A stretch of DNA of 64,000 nucleotides from Parachlorella kessleri (lineage: Eukaryota; Chlorophyta; Trebouxiophyceae; Chlorellales; Chlorellaceae): assembly GCA_001598975.1 (NCBI GenBank), contig BBXU01000832.1, forward strand, positions 62,001 through 126,000, in the 5' to 3' direction. The notes beneath the pieces are model-generated. The model saw nothing but the letters and a program-made list of their open reading frames with translations, was not told the DNA's origin and made no database searches. Shown piece by piece: positions 45,525-58,900 of the stretch (position 1 is its first letter; each line of letters opens with the position of its first letter). A program made the position numbers and the translations under genes.

Positions 45525-48500
45525 TCAGAGGCGGTCTTCCAGCTGGATTTCGCCAGCAGGCCCCCACTCCCCTGGCGCCAACTCATCCGAGTGTGGATGG
45601 TGTAGTTGCTGCTGCTTGTGGCCAGCAGGAGGCACCAGTATCCCCACCTCCGGGCGGTAGGCCTGGACGCAGCACAACGCAGTGCTGGAAAGGAGGCAAC
45701 AGGGCACAGCACCAGATAGACCCTGGCAAGCAATTATCACCTTTAACACTCGAGTAAACCTCCAGCGCGGACCCCACTTTCCGCACTGCCACTTTGATGT
45801 TTACTGCATCTATCTCTTCAGTACCTGCCACGCAGCACTCCTCACCTGAATCTTGCGCAGCTCCACCTCTATCCGGACAAACAGCCACTGGAAGCGCCTG
45901 CAGCATTGGAGAAACAGGCCACTATTGGTTGAAGAGATCTTCTGGACCAGACGCTCAGGCATGACCCCAGGACATATCACAGCCGCATAAACAGCTCACA
46001 GCTTCTGCATCTCCTGGCCGCAGTCGATGGTATGTACCCATGTTCGGCTGAGACGGAGGCAAAGGCCCCAGCTCCCAGACTTTTGATGTCTTCCCAGACA
46101 GTAGGTGTCCAACGCGACACTTGCACCGCACCGCCCCACCGTTGGGTAGCGGGGAGGTGGCCAGGACCCCAGGCACCAAAGCAAGCTTGAAGTTGTGGAG
46201 CTGCAGCCAATACTACACCACGTAACCCCCTCTGTCAACAACGCAGGAATGCCCCATACGCCCTTCCTTCACTTGCAGATCCTCTGACAACACTCAGGCA
46301 CCTCCAGTACCCTTGGGAGCAACTCAGATGAATGACAAACGCAACACATGGGAGGCGCAAGCTGCTGAGATTCACGCTCCTCCCTCCATACCCCACCAGT
46401 GACGAGCCTGTACAGTGACAAGGTCCACAGCACACACCTGAAACACTCCAGCACCACAAATGTCAACGCCATCAGCTGGTTCTTGCGCAGGTGCGGCGAC
46501 AGCTTGTGCGTCCAAGCCAGCCGCAAGAGGAAGTTGGAGCTCATCAAGTACAGGTAGAAGGGCTTGGGGTAGAGCAGCTGCGACTGGAACACCGGCGTTG
46601 CAACGAGGGAGCGCTGCTTGGCTGCAGACAACCAGGAACAGAGGAACAGGGTTGACAGGAGTGTAGTGAAGCATGGAATCCTGTAGGTTACCATCCAAAG
46701 CCTTGCAGCCTCCAAGGCCCCTAATAAATAGCACAAGTAACCCTGCTGCAACTAGACGCCTGCCCAAACTAGTGGCCCAAACGCCCCAAAATGGGCGGAG
46801 TGCAAACAGGGAGGACAGCCTTGCCAAGAAGACCCCATAAATTCGTTGATCCTTCAGCCAGCAAACACACCTGCCACTGAGAACAGCTGGATCTCCCAAT
46901 CCCTTTCCACATCCCAGAAGTACGAGTAGCAGCTGTTGAGCAGCGCGGCTGCTAGCCACAGCGGCCGGTAGAAGCCGTGCCACTGATCTCGATCGACATG
47001 GTACTGCATGGAGGACAGGATAATGACCTGCAAGCAGCCAAGGTGAATATTCATCACAACCTCTTTGCACTGTGATTGTGTAAGACAGGATCCAGGACAC
47101 ACCAGGTGAGGAGACGCGGCAGGGGTTCTGGTAGCGTGCCATTACAAGAACTTTCCGAAGCCATCGTACAATTTGCAGCGTGTGCTGTCCTTTGGAGAGA
47201 GACCAACAGCACCAACTGAAGTCTACATCCCCACCATGGTAAGCAGAGTAGCCTGCGAGTAGCGTGAGCCGTGCCTGCAAAACCACAAAATCAACTCCGC
47301 AAGCCCTGCCCTCAAGGCCTGCTTGCCACCCGTTCCACCCCCGAACTGTCCCTAGCGCCCAGGGAGGCTTGTGCAGTCTTTCTGCAAGGCTCCTCCCTGC
47401 TCACCGGGAAGGCCGTGGAGTACTTGACGGCGTTCCAAATCTGCGGCCGCGCCCCCGTGTCGAGGTACACCCGTATGCACTGTACAAATCGCCAGAGGTA
47501 GGGCAGGGCCAAGCCCACTGGGATGACTAAGGAAGCGCTGCCGCACCGCTGCAGCCAGGCAAGCCAAATCCCATTTTCCAGGGTACCGACTGGGGCCGCC
47601 CAAGCTTTGCTGAATCCCAATGCACAGAGCGCCCACCATGTCTTACCCATGAACGAGCAACTGCAGACTTTTCAAACCACTGTCCGCTGAGCTTGAGGTG
47701 ACTGTGACAGGGCTGCAGGCAGGCATAATCATAGCCCTGACCACGGCCCGAGGGGTAGGACCCCCACAGTGACCCAGCCGGCAGACACCATCCCAGCCTT
47801 GGGGAAGATGGAACACCCAGCACCAAACCACTGCCCACACCTCCTCTATGGGACTCATGACTGGGCCTGTCATGAGGTGACACACAGCCCGCTCGGTGTC
47901 AGACAGCGGCTTGGCAAGCGAGGTCAGCACATCAGCAAGCAGGAAATCCGCCCAGGTGACCGTCCGCAGGGGGGTGAACACCCGCCAGGCCGTCGAGGAA
48001 AAGAACAAACGCGTCTCCTGCACAGTTGACAAGGGCACTCCTGTGGCTGCCCTATACTACCAGTAGCGTGCCTATGGGGCCTGACACATGGTGCCAAGTG
48101 CGCCGCTTGAGCATGTGAAAGCGCCCAGAAAGGGCCATCATTCAACCCAACGTCCGCTCCACCCGCAACCCTGCATCTTGGCCAGCAGAGCCCTGCTGAT
48201 AACTACCGCAAGCACAGGCCTGGCCGCAGAGGCACCACGCAAGCCGTCTAAGCATACCTTGAACAAGACATTGGTGGGGTTCAGTACGAAGGCCAGGAGG
48301 CCTAGGTACAAGATGGGTGGCTGGTACGAGGCTAGGTACGGGTTGTTGACACTGCTGTGGAAGAGGAAGGCAACCCCACTGCCCAGCACTATGGCTGTGA
48401 GCACGTTGGAGACCTAAATAGCAGCCGCTACATCCACGTCGGTGCACAGGCCGTGCCGACTGGTCAGGCCTTGACTGCCTAAACAAGCATGCGTAAGCAT

Positions 48501-48875
48501 CATCCAGCAGGCTGGGCCAGAGAGGATCAGGCTACCAACCCCACCTCTCTAACAAGCTGTTCTTGACCATCTCTACCCACCAGGAAGAGCTTGTCGGAAT
48601 GCATCAGATACTTCTGGTCTTCGGAGGAGAAGCAGACCTCGTACCGCACGTGCCGCCGCTCGCAGTACGCCACGAACGCCGTCCAGAACCACAGCATGAT
48701 GACCAGAGGAAACAGCGGGGCGTAGTACAGCCCAAACAGGTCCTGGCTGCCGACTGGGACCACCCATAAGAGGTTGACTAGCACAAAGAGTAGGCCCAGG
48801 TTGAGTAACAAAAGAAGACCGCTGCGAAGTCGCTGTGCCAGGTGATGGCGTGGCAGCGGCGGGCGGGGGGTAACA
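45525..48875 (-). CDS. EXS-domain membrane protein (ERD1/XPR1-like), 5' end unresolved
   Basis: Nine minus-strand exons join in frame: 48875-48581, 48413-48258, 48017-47841, 47712-47647, 47548-47405, 47027-46871, 46621-46438, 45897-45846 and 45662-45525. They give about 455 residues to the stop. At least one earlier exon is needed, because the first listed exon opens inside a codon. EXS domains occur in PHO1/XPR1 phosphate exporters and in the Golgi protein ERD1. Matching motifs are TVTWADFLLADVLTSLAKPL, FVQCIRVYLDTGARPQIWNA, VKYSTAFPV, SCYSYFWDVERDWEI, NFLLRLAWTHKLSP and ALTFVVLECF joined to RRFQWLFVRIEVE. Hydrophobic stretches SGLLLLLNLGLLFVLVNLLW and LVIMLWFWTAFVAY near the N-terminus are membrane spans. 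No SPX domain is visible in the part read, which favours the shorter ERD1-like class. Transport of phosphate is possible but unproven. Confidence 0.87.
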
Positions 48876-49933
48876 CTGCAAAGACACGCAACAGGGGAGC
48901 AGCGGACAGTGAGGACATGGACATGACGCTGCCTAGTGCACATGGATATGCCACAAGGCTGCTGCCAGCCAAGGGCGCAGCCGGACAGCTGCTCTGCTGG
49001 CTTCAGCGGGCAAAGGCTTCTGGTGTTGTGGGTGTCACATGCTATACTGTGGCATGCCACATGATATGTAGGCCCAAACACTCTACCCACTTGGTGCGGT
49101 CCAGGGCGGCATGCCCCCCAGAGCTGCCATCTGCCATGCCCTCCGCTCCGGCCCTGGCCCTCACACGAACAGCTCGCGGACTTATGCTGGCGGTTGAGGA
49201 CTCCTTCCTGCAGCAGGACAGCCTCGGGAACTGACACTGCCGCCTGAGGTGCACAGGGGCTGCCTGTGGCTGAGCCAGGGAAGTGAACCAGGCCATACCA
49301 CCAGCACGCTTCATACAACACAGCTTGGCCCCTACTCGAGCTCTTCAACGTTCTGCTTAGAGACATGTTTATCGGCCTGCTTCTCCCGTAGCTCACCTAG
49401 TGAGGACCTCCACATCCGCCGTGCGGAACATAGGAACTTCCCCTCCCAAAAACGACCCCCTCCAGTATGTTGCTAGGCTGCGGGCCTGTGATCACCCCGA
49501 AAGAAGGCGGCCCTAGATTCCTTGGAAAGAGATATGAGTGTGCGGGCGCTGCATACGCACACTGCTGCACCCTGGAAAGAGCAGTGTGCCCGGGGCAAGC
49601 TGACGCCTGGCTGGAGCTGACACCAACAATTTCACAAGAAGAAACTACGGCAACTTTGGACGTTCAAGCAAGCAGCAATTGAGAGCACATTCGACTGCTT
49701 AATGGCGGGGTCTGCCCAGGGCGCCAGCCACACTGCATGCAAGTACTTTGGCAATCCAGCATAGGACTTGATACTTTTGATCGTGGAGCAGACTTTAGGT
49801 GCTGAAAGGCCTGCCTAAGCCAGGATCACCCGGACTCGCGCCCCATAGGTTGTTGAGGGGCAGGAGCTGTATCGCAGACAATATGTTGTAACCTGGACTG
49901 GTAGAGTGTTACAAGTCAGGTTGGCAAGGCGCG
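48876..49933. other. Upstream region of EXS and tomosyn genes, about 1.06 kb
   Basis: The region must contain the missing EXS 5' exon(s) and the divergent promoters. A long minus-strand frame extends to 49396, but its translation upstream of 48875 looks like read-through of an intron. Another minus-strand frame (49042-49314) starts with ATG but ends in the wrong phase to join. I could not choose a start. Confidence 0.4.
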
Positions 49934-52900
49934 ATGAAAGATACCGTCAGGCACCTGCATCGGAAACTGCAGCACAATGCCGCGGGCCTCCCACCAGACC
50001 TCCTTCAGCCCACTGGTGTGGACATCAAGTATGCTGGGCACGTGGGGTTTCCCGAGCTGGCGGACAGCCTGGCTTTTGAGCCAGTACAAAGCCTGCTGGC
50101 GGTGAGCTTGGTGCTCTGGGCTAGTTGTTGGCACTAAACGCTGCGGTGGCGGGTGGGCACTACCGGCGGTATTTTTGAAACCTTGCTTGGAGAATCGGCC
50201 TGCACCCTCCCTGAGGGCTTGGAGGAGGGGCCCTCAACTCCTTCGTTCGTGTTGTGCCGCCGCCCAGTTGAACGGCACAGCGTGGGTGGTGTAGGCTGCC
50301 TTGACAGTGCCCGAATGATTGCACTAAAGGCTGGCGCACAATATGCCTCAATAGACATTTTTCTTTGGTGTCACTCTAGGTCGGGACGCAGGACGGCCGT
50401 GTCAAGCTGATAGGTCGCCCAGGGGTGGAGGTTTCCTTGCGCTCCTCTTCCCGGTCGCCCACAAAATACCTCGGGTTCCTGAAGAACAGAGGCGCAGTTC
50501 TCAGGGTGACACAGGTACAGAGGCCGGAGGCATTCCCTTGGGCATGCATGCAGCTGGTGGCCAGGTGGTAACTAGTGCCCCCAGTGCAGCCTTGCGCGGG
50601 GTGTAATGTGGGCCATCAGCCAGCTTGCCGTTGTTATAAGGGCTTCCTTAGCTGTGCCTGGGTTCCTTCGCTCGCAGGAGGGCGACATTCAGCTGTTTAG
50701 TATTGTGGAGCGCCGCCTGTCAGCCTCGACGTGGCTCCAAGGCGACACAATCGCCGCAGTTGCGCTGCTTCCCAACGACCCCTACATCCTTCTGGGCTGT
50801 GAGAGCGGATGTGTGCGTGTCGTAGCGCTACTGGATGGTGCCAGCCGGCCAGCAGAGGGGGCAGCACCGGCTGTAGGATTGACGCTGCAGCCCTACCAAG
50901 GTAAGGGTGGTAACGTGCAGCGTTGGTGGGCGTGGCCTGCCGGCCGGCGGAGATGCGCTGCCATTGTTGCGCTTGCCTTGCAGCCCGCCACCAAGGGGAG
51001 CTCAGCGTGGCTCAGTTCAGAGTTTGATGGACAGCAAGGGCGAGACGTGAGGAGCCGCCAGGAAATCATCTGGTCATGCAGCCGCAATGTGACCGGGCTA
51101 AGAGATTGGCCTAGAGAGGTTGTTCCTTACAACGCGGTGCACATGCAAGCCTCGTCGAGAACTTGGGTTTGGGTTAGCATTCATTAGGTCCAGGAGGCTT
51201 GCGGGGCAGGTATGATTGGGTCGCTTGACAAGGTAACAGGCTGTCTCTGCAGCGAGGATCAAGTTGATGTGCTTGCCACTGGTTCTGCAGTGCTAGCACA
51301 CGACCTGGATGCCAAGGGCCCGGTGGTTGCCCTCGACGTCACGCGATTCAGAGGCCGGCCACTGTTGCTGGTGGTGCATAAGAACTCGGGTGCACTTGTA
51401 TGGGATGTACGGTGAGCAGACCGGCTAGGCGCCTGACCAGCGGTTGCAATCCCGCTCGCTTGTAGTCTGCTACTTGTGCTACCCGGACGCTGACGAACCT
51501 ATGTTTGAGATATGTATCATGAATTTGACGCGACACTGCCAAGTGTTTATGACTTGTTTTGTACTTCCGTGGGCAGGCCGTTTGATGCTGCGTGCTACGT
51601 TTCAAGGCATTATATCTGTCCCGCCCAGTTCAGCGATAACAGCGTGAATATTTCGCTTGGACTGGAGGGGGGGGACTAGGTGCAGCCTTGACAGTGTCGT
51701 TTTACCTGAGTACTGCAAATCATACTGGTCTGCAGGGCTGAAAAAATCATGTGCGCTGCTCTTGATGACGAAAATGAGATCTCCAAGCCCACCAGCTCCT
51801 GCTGGGTGGGGGAGCGAGCCAACTGCTTTGCTGTGGGCTATGATGATGGGTCAATCCTGCTGTATGGAGTTCCGCCGGCGGCTTTACAAGGTGCAGCTGG
51901 GCTCGCTGCCTTGATGCTGAGGGATGGGATGTATGATGCACATGGCCCACTGAGCCAGTACAGATTGAAATCACAGTTGGGCAGTTGTGGACTGCCGGCT
52001 GCGGGTGTGCTTGATTTGATATAAGATTGGGGAGTTTACATTTGTTGCCGAAGTCTTGTCGCTTATGCATAAATGCTATACATTGCTGGCTCGCTGGGAG
52101 CTCCTGGACGAACATATTGTCCACCACTTAGAAGCTTCCACAGAGACCAACAAAGTGAGGTTAGGCCGGCTCACGCCTGCAAGGTGCCCTGCTCGTTCCT
52201 GCAGAGGACCCTTTCAAGGTCAGTGCCCCGGGAGACGCCCGCCTGCTGATGACCTTCCGAGTGGCCAACCTTGGCACCAGGGCAGCCCCCATCAAGTCCC
52301 TCACATTCGTGGCAGGTAGGCAGGCGCCACCCTGTGCGGGGCAGGCATTAGCGCTGCACAGGGCTGTACCCACTGGCTGAAGGGGACACTGTGCAGGTTT
52401 CCTAGGCTGTGCCTATCATGTCATATGCTATATTCAAGCAGCAGCTTGGGCAAGGTTCGGCATTAAAAGTCTGCAAATGTGCATTGCACATACCTGTCTT
52501 AGTAAGTGTATGAGTAGACTAGGACCATCACCCACACCTGAGAGTTGGTCGCTTCCTTGCCTGCAGGGGAGAAAGGCGACGACTGGCTGATGGTGCTGGG
52601 AGGTCAGGCAGCAGATGAGCCGGACATGCTGACCAAGCTGCCCCTTGTTGCTCATGCCAGTGGCAAAACCATGCCATGGTTTGGTACCATCAAGGGCTTT
52701 GCACTGGCAAGTCAGCCATGGCAGCCTTCTGTACTCGTGCTCCTTTACCTCAAAAGTGGTATATGGTCTGATGCTACTTCCGAAAAAGTGCTGTCTTCCA
52801 ATGGCTGCCTCGCCACCGTTGCATCTGTTCACGCTTGCACATATTGGCAAAAGGGCGGCCTTAGTGCTATGACTAGGTATCACCATACACTCAGCCTTGC

Positions 52901-55900
52901 CTGGCCGTAATCTCATGTTAGGTATAGCAGATCGGACCATTCATGTGCAGGTGCCTTGCAAGGGATCGCTGACAGCGAACGATGATCCAGCCGCAGTGAT
53001 GGTGCTGACTGAGGGTGGGCAGCTTGTGGTGAGTGTAAGCAGCAGTAAGGCACCTTTTATTCTGAAGTATTACACGAGGAACTGTATTTGCACAAGCGGG
53101 CTGCGGTCTGGCTTTTGGCTCCTAGTCGGCACCTTGCTGCCCTTGTATCAACCAGCTGGGCTGCCCAAGCCAATGAGCAGTAGCTTCTTTGTCAGTCGTA
53201 CTGGAGGTTGTACCGTAAAAGATACATGCTGGCCTTTGTATAGCATGATGCTCAGGGCTTATGTAAGGTCCGAATCAAAGCACAGTGAGCCAATCGTGTC
53301 CCTGCCGCCTGGTTGGCTTGCAGGTGCACGATCTCCGGAGCTGGCAGCCCATGCCCCTCACACTGCCCTTCCAGGAACTTCCTCCCATCTCTGTGGCTCG
53401 TTTTGTGCCCACCGTCTCCCTGTCGCTCCTAGGCTTGGTGGCGGATGCACTCGAGTCGGCCCAGCCTTCGCCAGTTATGCCATCGCCTGGGAGCTCGCAC
53501 AGCGGCCGGGACGGGCACAGGGCAAGCAGGACCTCAGAGCGAAGCACGCCCAGCGCGCCCCCAGTGCAGCATGCATTGACGCTTGACAAGCTGGTCAGGG
53601 TTGGTGGGCGGCGGGGTGTGGGCGCCTCCCTCAGTGGTGGTATTCCAACTTCCGCCGCTGCCGCCGCCGCAGCAGCTGATGCGTGGCCGCTGCATGGCGG
53701 TGAGCCTGCGCAGCGCTGGGGCGCTGGCCCGGGCAGCGTACCGTCCGCACCTGGGGCAGCTGCCACTGCAGCAGCAGCGGGCACTGCCGCCGCCGCCGCT
53801 GCTGCCGCCACAGCTGCTGCTGCATTGGCAGGGCGCCACCCAAGCGCGCTTTACTTCACGGGCCACCGCGACGGCAGGGTGCGCGTGTGGGATGCCACAA
53901 CCCAAGTGCCTACATTGCTAATGACAATGCCAGCCTCCGGCGGCCCTGCGGCACAGGAGCGGCTGCGTCCGGTGACAGCTCTGGAGGTGTGTGGCACGTT
54001 CTTCATACCTAGTGGTGGCACGACAGCTTGTCCCCACTCACAGAAGCAGTGTGTCAGGATCTGTGCTCCGGCATGTTCTAGCCTTGTGCTCAACTGGTCC
54101 ATGCCAGCGCCTGTGGACATCAGATGTCACCAGTAAGCTCCCAATTTGTAGGTGTGCCCCTTCTCCGGCATCGTGCTGGTGGGCCACCAAGCAGGGGAGG
54201 TGCGGCTGTACCAGTTTACCGACTCACAGCAGACAGTGCATCGCATGAACGTTGATGAGACTGGGGTGCCCTACGACAATGTGGGGGCGCAGGTGAGCTG
54301 CTGTTAGTGTGTTCAAGTTATGTGCTGCTCCTCAGCATTGTCCTGTGTACACAGCCCTGGGAACAATCCAGGGCTTCTGCTCAACATATATGCAAAGGAA
54401 GGAACTTCTGGAAAGGTGCCTCCATGCGACGATGACACTGCGCAGCCACAGGAGCTGTCGGTCTCCTACTTCCCCTCCAGGTGCAGCACGCATGGTCAGA
54501 TCCTGTCTCTTGTTTGCTTGTGCAGCCACCCGGGTTCCAGTATGTGATGCGGTACAGCACTCATGCAGCTGACATCACCGGGGCCTGCCTGGCGACTAAG
54601 CTGAAGCTGGCAGCTGTTGCTGATGAGTCGGGCACTATCAGCGTGCTGGATCTGATGCAGGCAAGCAAGCTGCCCCTTCACCACCGCTGGTGGTGCTGTA
54701 GCACCTTGAGGTTACAGTGTGGCACTTCGAGTCCGGCACTGGAGAGGCTAGCTTGGTTTGCGCTAGCATGTCCCGCACATTTGTCTGACTCCAAAGACCC
54801 TGACGATATTTCAACTGATCCACCCAGCCGCTTATCAATTCTGAAAGTTCCAATTCCCTGTCTCACCTTGTCCAGCCCGGATTGCTTTGGAGCACCAAGG
54901 CATTGCAGCGACCCATCAGGCATTTGGCAGTGGGGTGCCATGTTATACCTGGGCCCGAGAAGAAAGGGGAGAAGGGCAGTGGAGGCGCAGCAGGGGAGCC
55001 AGCCAGCGGTGGCGAGACTGAGAGGTGGGTGATGTGCCGCACGTGTACTCTGGTGGAACTGATACAGGAAGGTGTCATGCATACCAAGGATATGACGCTC
55101 GGACCAATGCATATGGGTGCCAACTGTGTGTATGCTGCTTGGGTAGTTGGAAAGTCAAGCCCGCCCTCCGTTCCTCAATCTCCTCTGCAGGCTTGTGCTG
55201 TTTGCGGCGGGCGATGACTCCACGCTGCTGATGCTGTCACTTGAGAAGGGCGAGATCCTGGAGAAACCCCTCCGGCCCAAGAATGCTTCAAGGACGCTGG
55301 CCATGGAGCTGTTGGACTACAATGGCACACCAGTGCCCCCGCCTCGAGGTACAATGTTGGGGCCGCTCAGAGTTTTTAGTTGGACGTGGCTTGCCAAGCC
55401 ATCTGGCTAGCGGGCATTGTGGTGTGCTGGCGACTGGCGAGTAGCAGTCCACTTGCCGTTGCACGAGGAGAAGCGCAGAGGCACGGTCGAGTGGCATAGC
55501 ATCGCACCTGTACCAAATGTTCACTTGATTTGACCGCGCCTTCGTACCTATATGCTTGCGAAGTGTCATGTGTTATGTAGGCGTGATGACCTTCCCTTGG
55601 GCCAACAACAACACCCCCGTGCCCTTGACAGCCCATGACCTAATGGCTGCTGCTGAAGCAGCAGATGCCTCCATGCGCCAACTCAGCCTAAGCACGGAGG
55701 TGCCCCTGCCCAATTTCAGTCCCCGGCTGCCAGGGAGCTCCTCTGGTGTGCTGGGTACTAGCAATGGCCACAGTGTCGGCGGTGTCCAGCGGCAGGTGTC
55801 TGTGGGAGTTGACAGCACTGGCAAGCCCATGGGAGCGATGCGTGGGTTGTCAATCGATCAGCCAGGTGAGTTGGGACTAAGTACAGATATACAGTAGTGG

Positions 55901-58900
55901 CCGCTTCACCTGTAAGTGGAAGGGCCGCTGTTCAGGCGGCACTACCAACTCTTCTTGGCTCTAATATTCTCAAACCTAGGAGGCAGCGATTGCAAGAGGT
56001 TATGATAATCTAAGTACATCTTTTCCCAACACCGCGAGTGGGTTGCACCCTGACAGTTGTGGGCACACCTGGTGCAGCTGCGGAAAGCAGTATTGCTGAC
56101 TCGCTGGAGCTACGGGAGCTGCCATCTGATGACGAGGTCGACTCAGCACAGGTTGCGGCGGCGGCAGCGGTGGTTGCACCAGGTACAATCTATATTCCTG
56201 GCGACAAGCTCCATCATAGGCGGGCTGTGACTAGTTCCGCACCCGTAATGTTCGTTACTCTTGCTGCAGTGAGAGTAGTCGTTTGCAGTACCATTATCAG
56301 TGTACCTGGAGGAGGTTTGGATCAGGCCTGATAGTAGGCTTACGTCACTTTCCTACCTGTCCTATAGAGACCGATGCCAGGCAGCAGCAGCCGGAGCAGC
56401 AGCAGAAGGGCGCCGTGAAGCCCAAGTTCAGGCTGCCCAAGGGCTTCCTGCGGGCAGGGATGAAGCGGCTGTCTTCAGCAGCTGATCCCACAGACTTGCC
56501 AAGCCCAACCACTCCAGGCAGCTCAGCTGCTGTAGCGGCGAGGCAGGGAGAGGGTGGATCAAAGCCCACCAGCCCCACATCGTCTGCACCAGTGTCCCCG
56601 CAACAGTCTTTAGATCTTGAACCCTTGGCCAGTGGTGGCGCAGGTAAGCAAGGGTCAGTGCTTTAATTTGCTGGGGCGGCCGTGACGGGCATGGGATGTG
56701 CAGTATTTTAATCAGGTCCCGCGCGCGTGTTCCTTGTGAAAGTGTCGCTAAAATCTGTTTAGGATCCGGGTTAGGCCTCTTTCAACCCTCACAACCAAGT
56801 TCTCCTGCTTACAAAATTCGGGGAGCTGGAAACTCCAGGCCTGCCGCTGTGCCTGTAGGAGATGCGGCTGCTGGAGCAGCGTTTTCTGGCTTGAACAGGG
56901 TGACCCCCACTGAGACTGTTGGCTCGGCCACCCTTAGCGGCAGCTTCAGTCCACAGCACAGTGTGCCTCGCTCATTACCATCCACCAAGGTCGCCCATAT
57001 CGTGAGTGTTACCCTGCATGTTTGTTGGAAATGCTGGTGAGATGCATATGGCCTACGGCCCAGTGTGGGCGTATGGCATCGGAATTTCAAACCTCGAGGG
57101 GATCTCCTTATTGAATGCATCATTAGCTGTTTCACTGGATTTGGCTTGATGGAGGTACCCAATTCAGGGTTGCATTGTCAGGGAGCAGTGTGTATGCTGT
57201 GCCATACAGGGCGACCTTGTTGACTACCCCTACCTCATAGATGCTGAGCCTACTCCAGCTGCATACGTGCTGTTGTGCACCGAGGACTATGTGCGTGTCT
57301 ACTCCACAGGTGGGTGGATGCAGGCCGCAGGCCAGGAAGGCAGTGCATCCTGCCTGCTTGCCAGACCGAGTTGCCTGCCATGTGTCATGTACAGCTGGGG
57401 TGTCTGTGAGGGCTGCAGGGCAGTTGTAGGTGATGCGTGTCGATTACATAGAAGTGCGAAGAATTGGGTCAGGTAACCAATGGAGCAATCAACCAGGGCC
57501 AAGAAGCATCCTCTCACCTGCAGAAAACGTGAGGCTGGGCGACCGCACGACAGAGCGCAAGGCCAGTGAGGACCCGCCCCTGGTGGCAGCCGGCATCTTC
57601 ATGTCGGTGCATGGCCCCGGGGTGGTGACTGTCTCATCTGATGGCGCCCTGGCGGTAGGTGACAATGCAACAGATGCAGGCTGTGCTCCCTTGGTGCGGG
57701 TAGTGGCCCTCACCCTGGCATACATCTCCGCTGCCTCACAGACCAGTTCCTACGCTGCAAGTTCCGCCCAAAAGATGCACAACTCCTTGACCGAAGCTGT
57801 TGCTTGGATGCCTTGATACAACTTTGCTTCTTACAGGATTACATTGCTGTCTTGTGCCTGCCCCGTCTCCTTCGCAGGTCCGCACCGTGCCGGGCCTTGA
57901 CTGCATCTATCGGCTGCGCCTGGATCATGCTTCGGTGCTGGGCTTCAAGTGGAGCTTCGGCCCAGACGCCTCAGTTGCCGCTGCTACCTCGGCTTGCTCT
58001 CTGGATGGCCAGCTGATGCTGGCGGGTCCCTCAAACGAGATTGCGCGGGTGCTAGTTGTGCAGGTGGGGCGGGGCGTTGTGTATTGCCTCCAATGCCTGG
58101 CTGCCTCGTTTTGGGCTATCCACCTGGAGATGGGTGGTGGTGGACGCTAGGGCTTCTGCCTCAAAGAGCAGGGCCTTTGCCCCTGACTCCTGATCAAGAT
58201 GGCATTGCTTTCTTGAAGGGGGCTAGCAACCATCTTGAGGCTGATATAAGTGAGCTAGAGCTGGCACGTTACAGTAAGTGCATACTGAAGGAGCCCAGTT
58301 GCTTGTCTTGTCAACAGGACTGTGTAGAGCCGACCGGGCCGGGGTCTACATACGATGCCGCCCTGGCAGAGGCCGCCAGTGCGGCTCTAGCAGCACAGGC
58401 AGCAGCCCTTGCGGCCCAGCGCAGCTTCAGCAAGGAGGTCTATGTTGTGCCAGAAGCCTCGGCGGCAGAGGCTGCCGCTGTCGGGGCAGCAGCCGGCGGT
58501 AAGTAGAAGTAGGTACTGTGGCCTGTTTTTTCGAGGCCCATATGCCAGTTGAGAGGGCGCGCCATTTGACTGAGGATGGATTGGGTCATTCACAGTAAAT
58601 GTTCAGGGTGGGACATGTCAGGAGAGGCAGGGGTGGGGACCTGGTCAAGCTCTGCGTCATGGTGTCGCTGAGTTTCCTTTGAGAAACCGCCAAGGTTGGG
58701 CCCTACCCTTTCCGGGGTTATGCCTTCCCCATGACTCAATCCATTTGCACTGCCAACCACCTTGAGGGCCTTGCTGCCCTACACAGTGTGCGTAGCGATT
58801 CTGGGCAAAGCAGCCCTGGCTATGGTGGCTGCTGCAGACATGAGCAAGCGAGGGCTAGGGCGCTTCTTCAACACTGTTAAGGGCACCGCCACTGGGGTTT

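Noticed and set aside
47106..47277. Additional exon in the EXS gene with good flanking AG/GT
   Set aside because: Joining 47405 directly to 47027 keeps phase 0 and matches the EXS family alignment; including this block would insert unrelated sequence into the conserved region.
48527..49396. 289-codon minus-strand frame as the full N-terminus of the EXS protein
   Set aside because: Upstream of 48875 the translation lacks membrane-protein character, and a clear TTTGCAG acceptor lies at 48876; it is mostly intron read-through.
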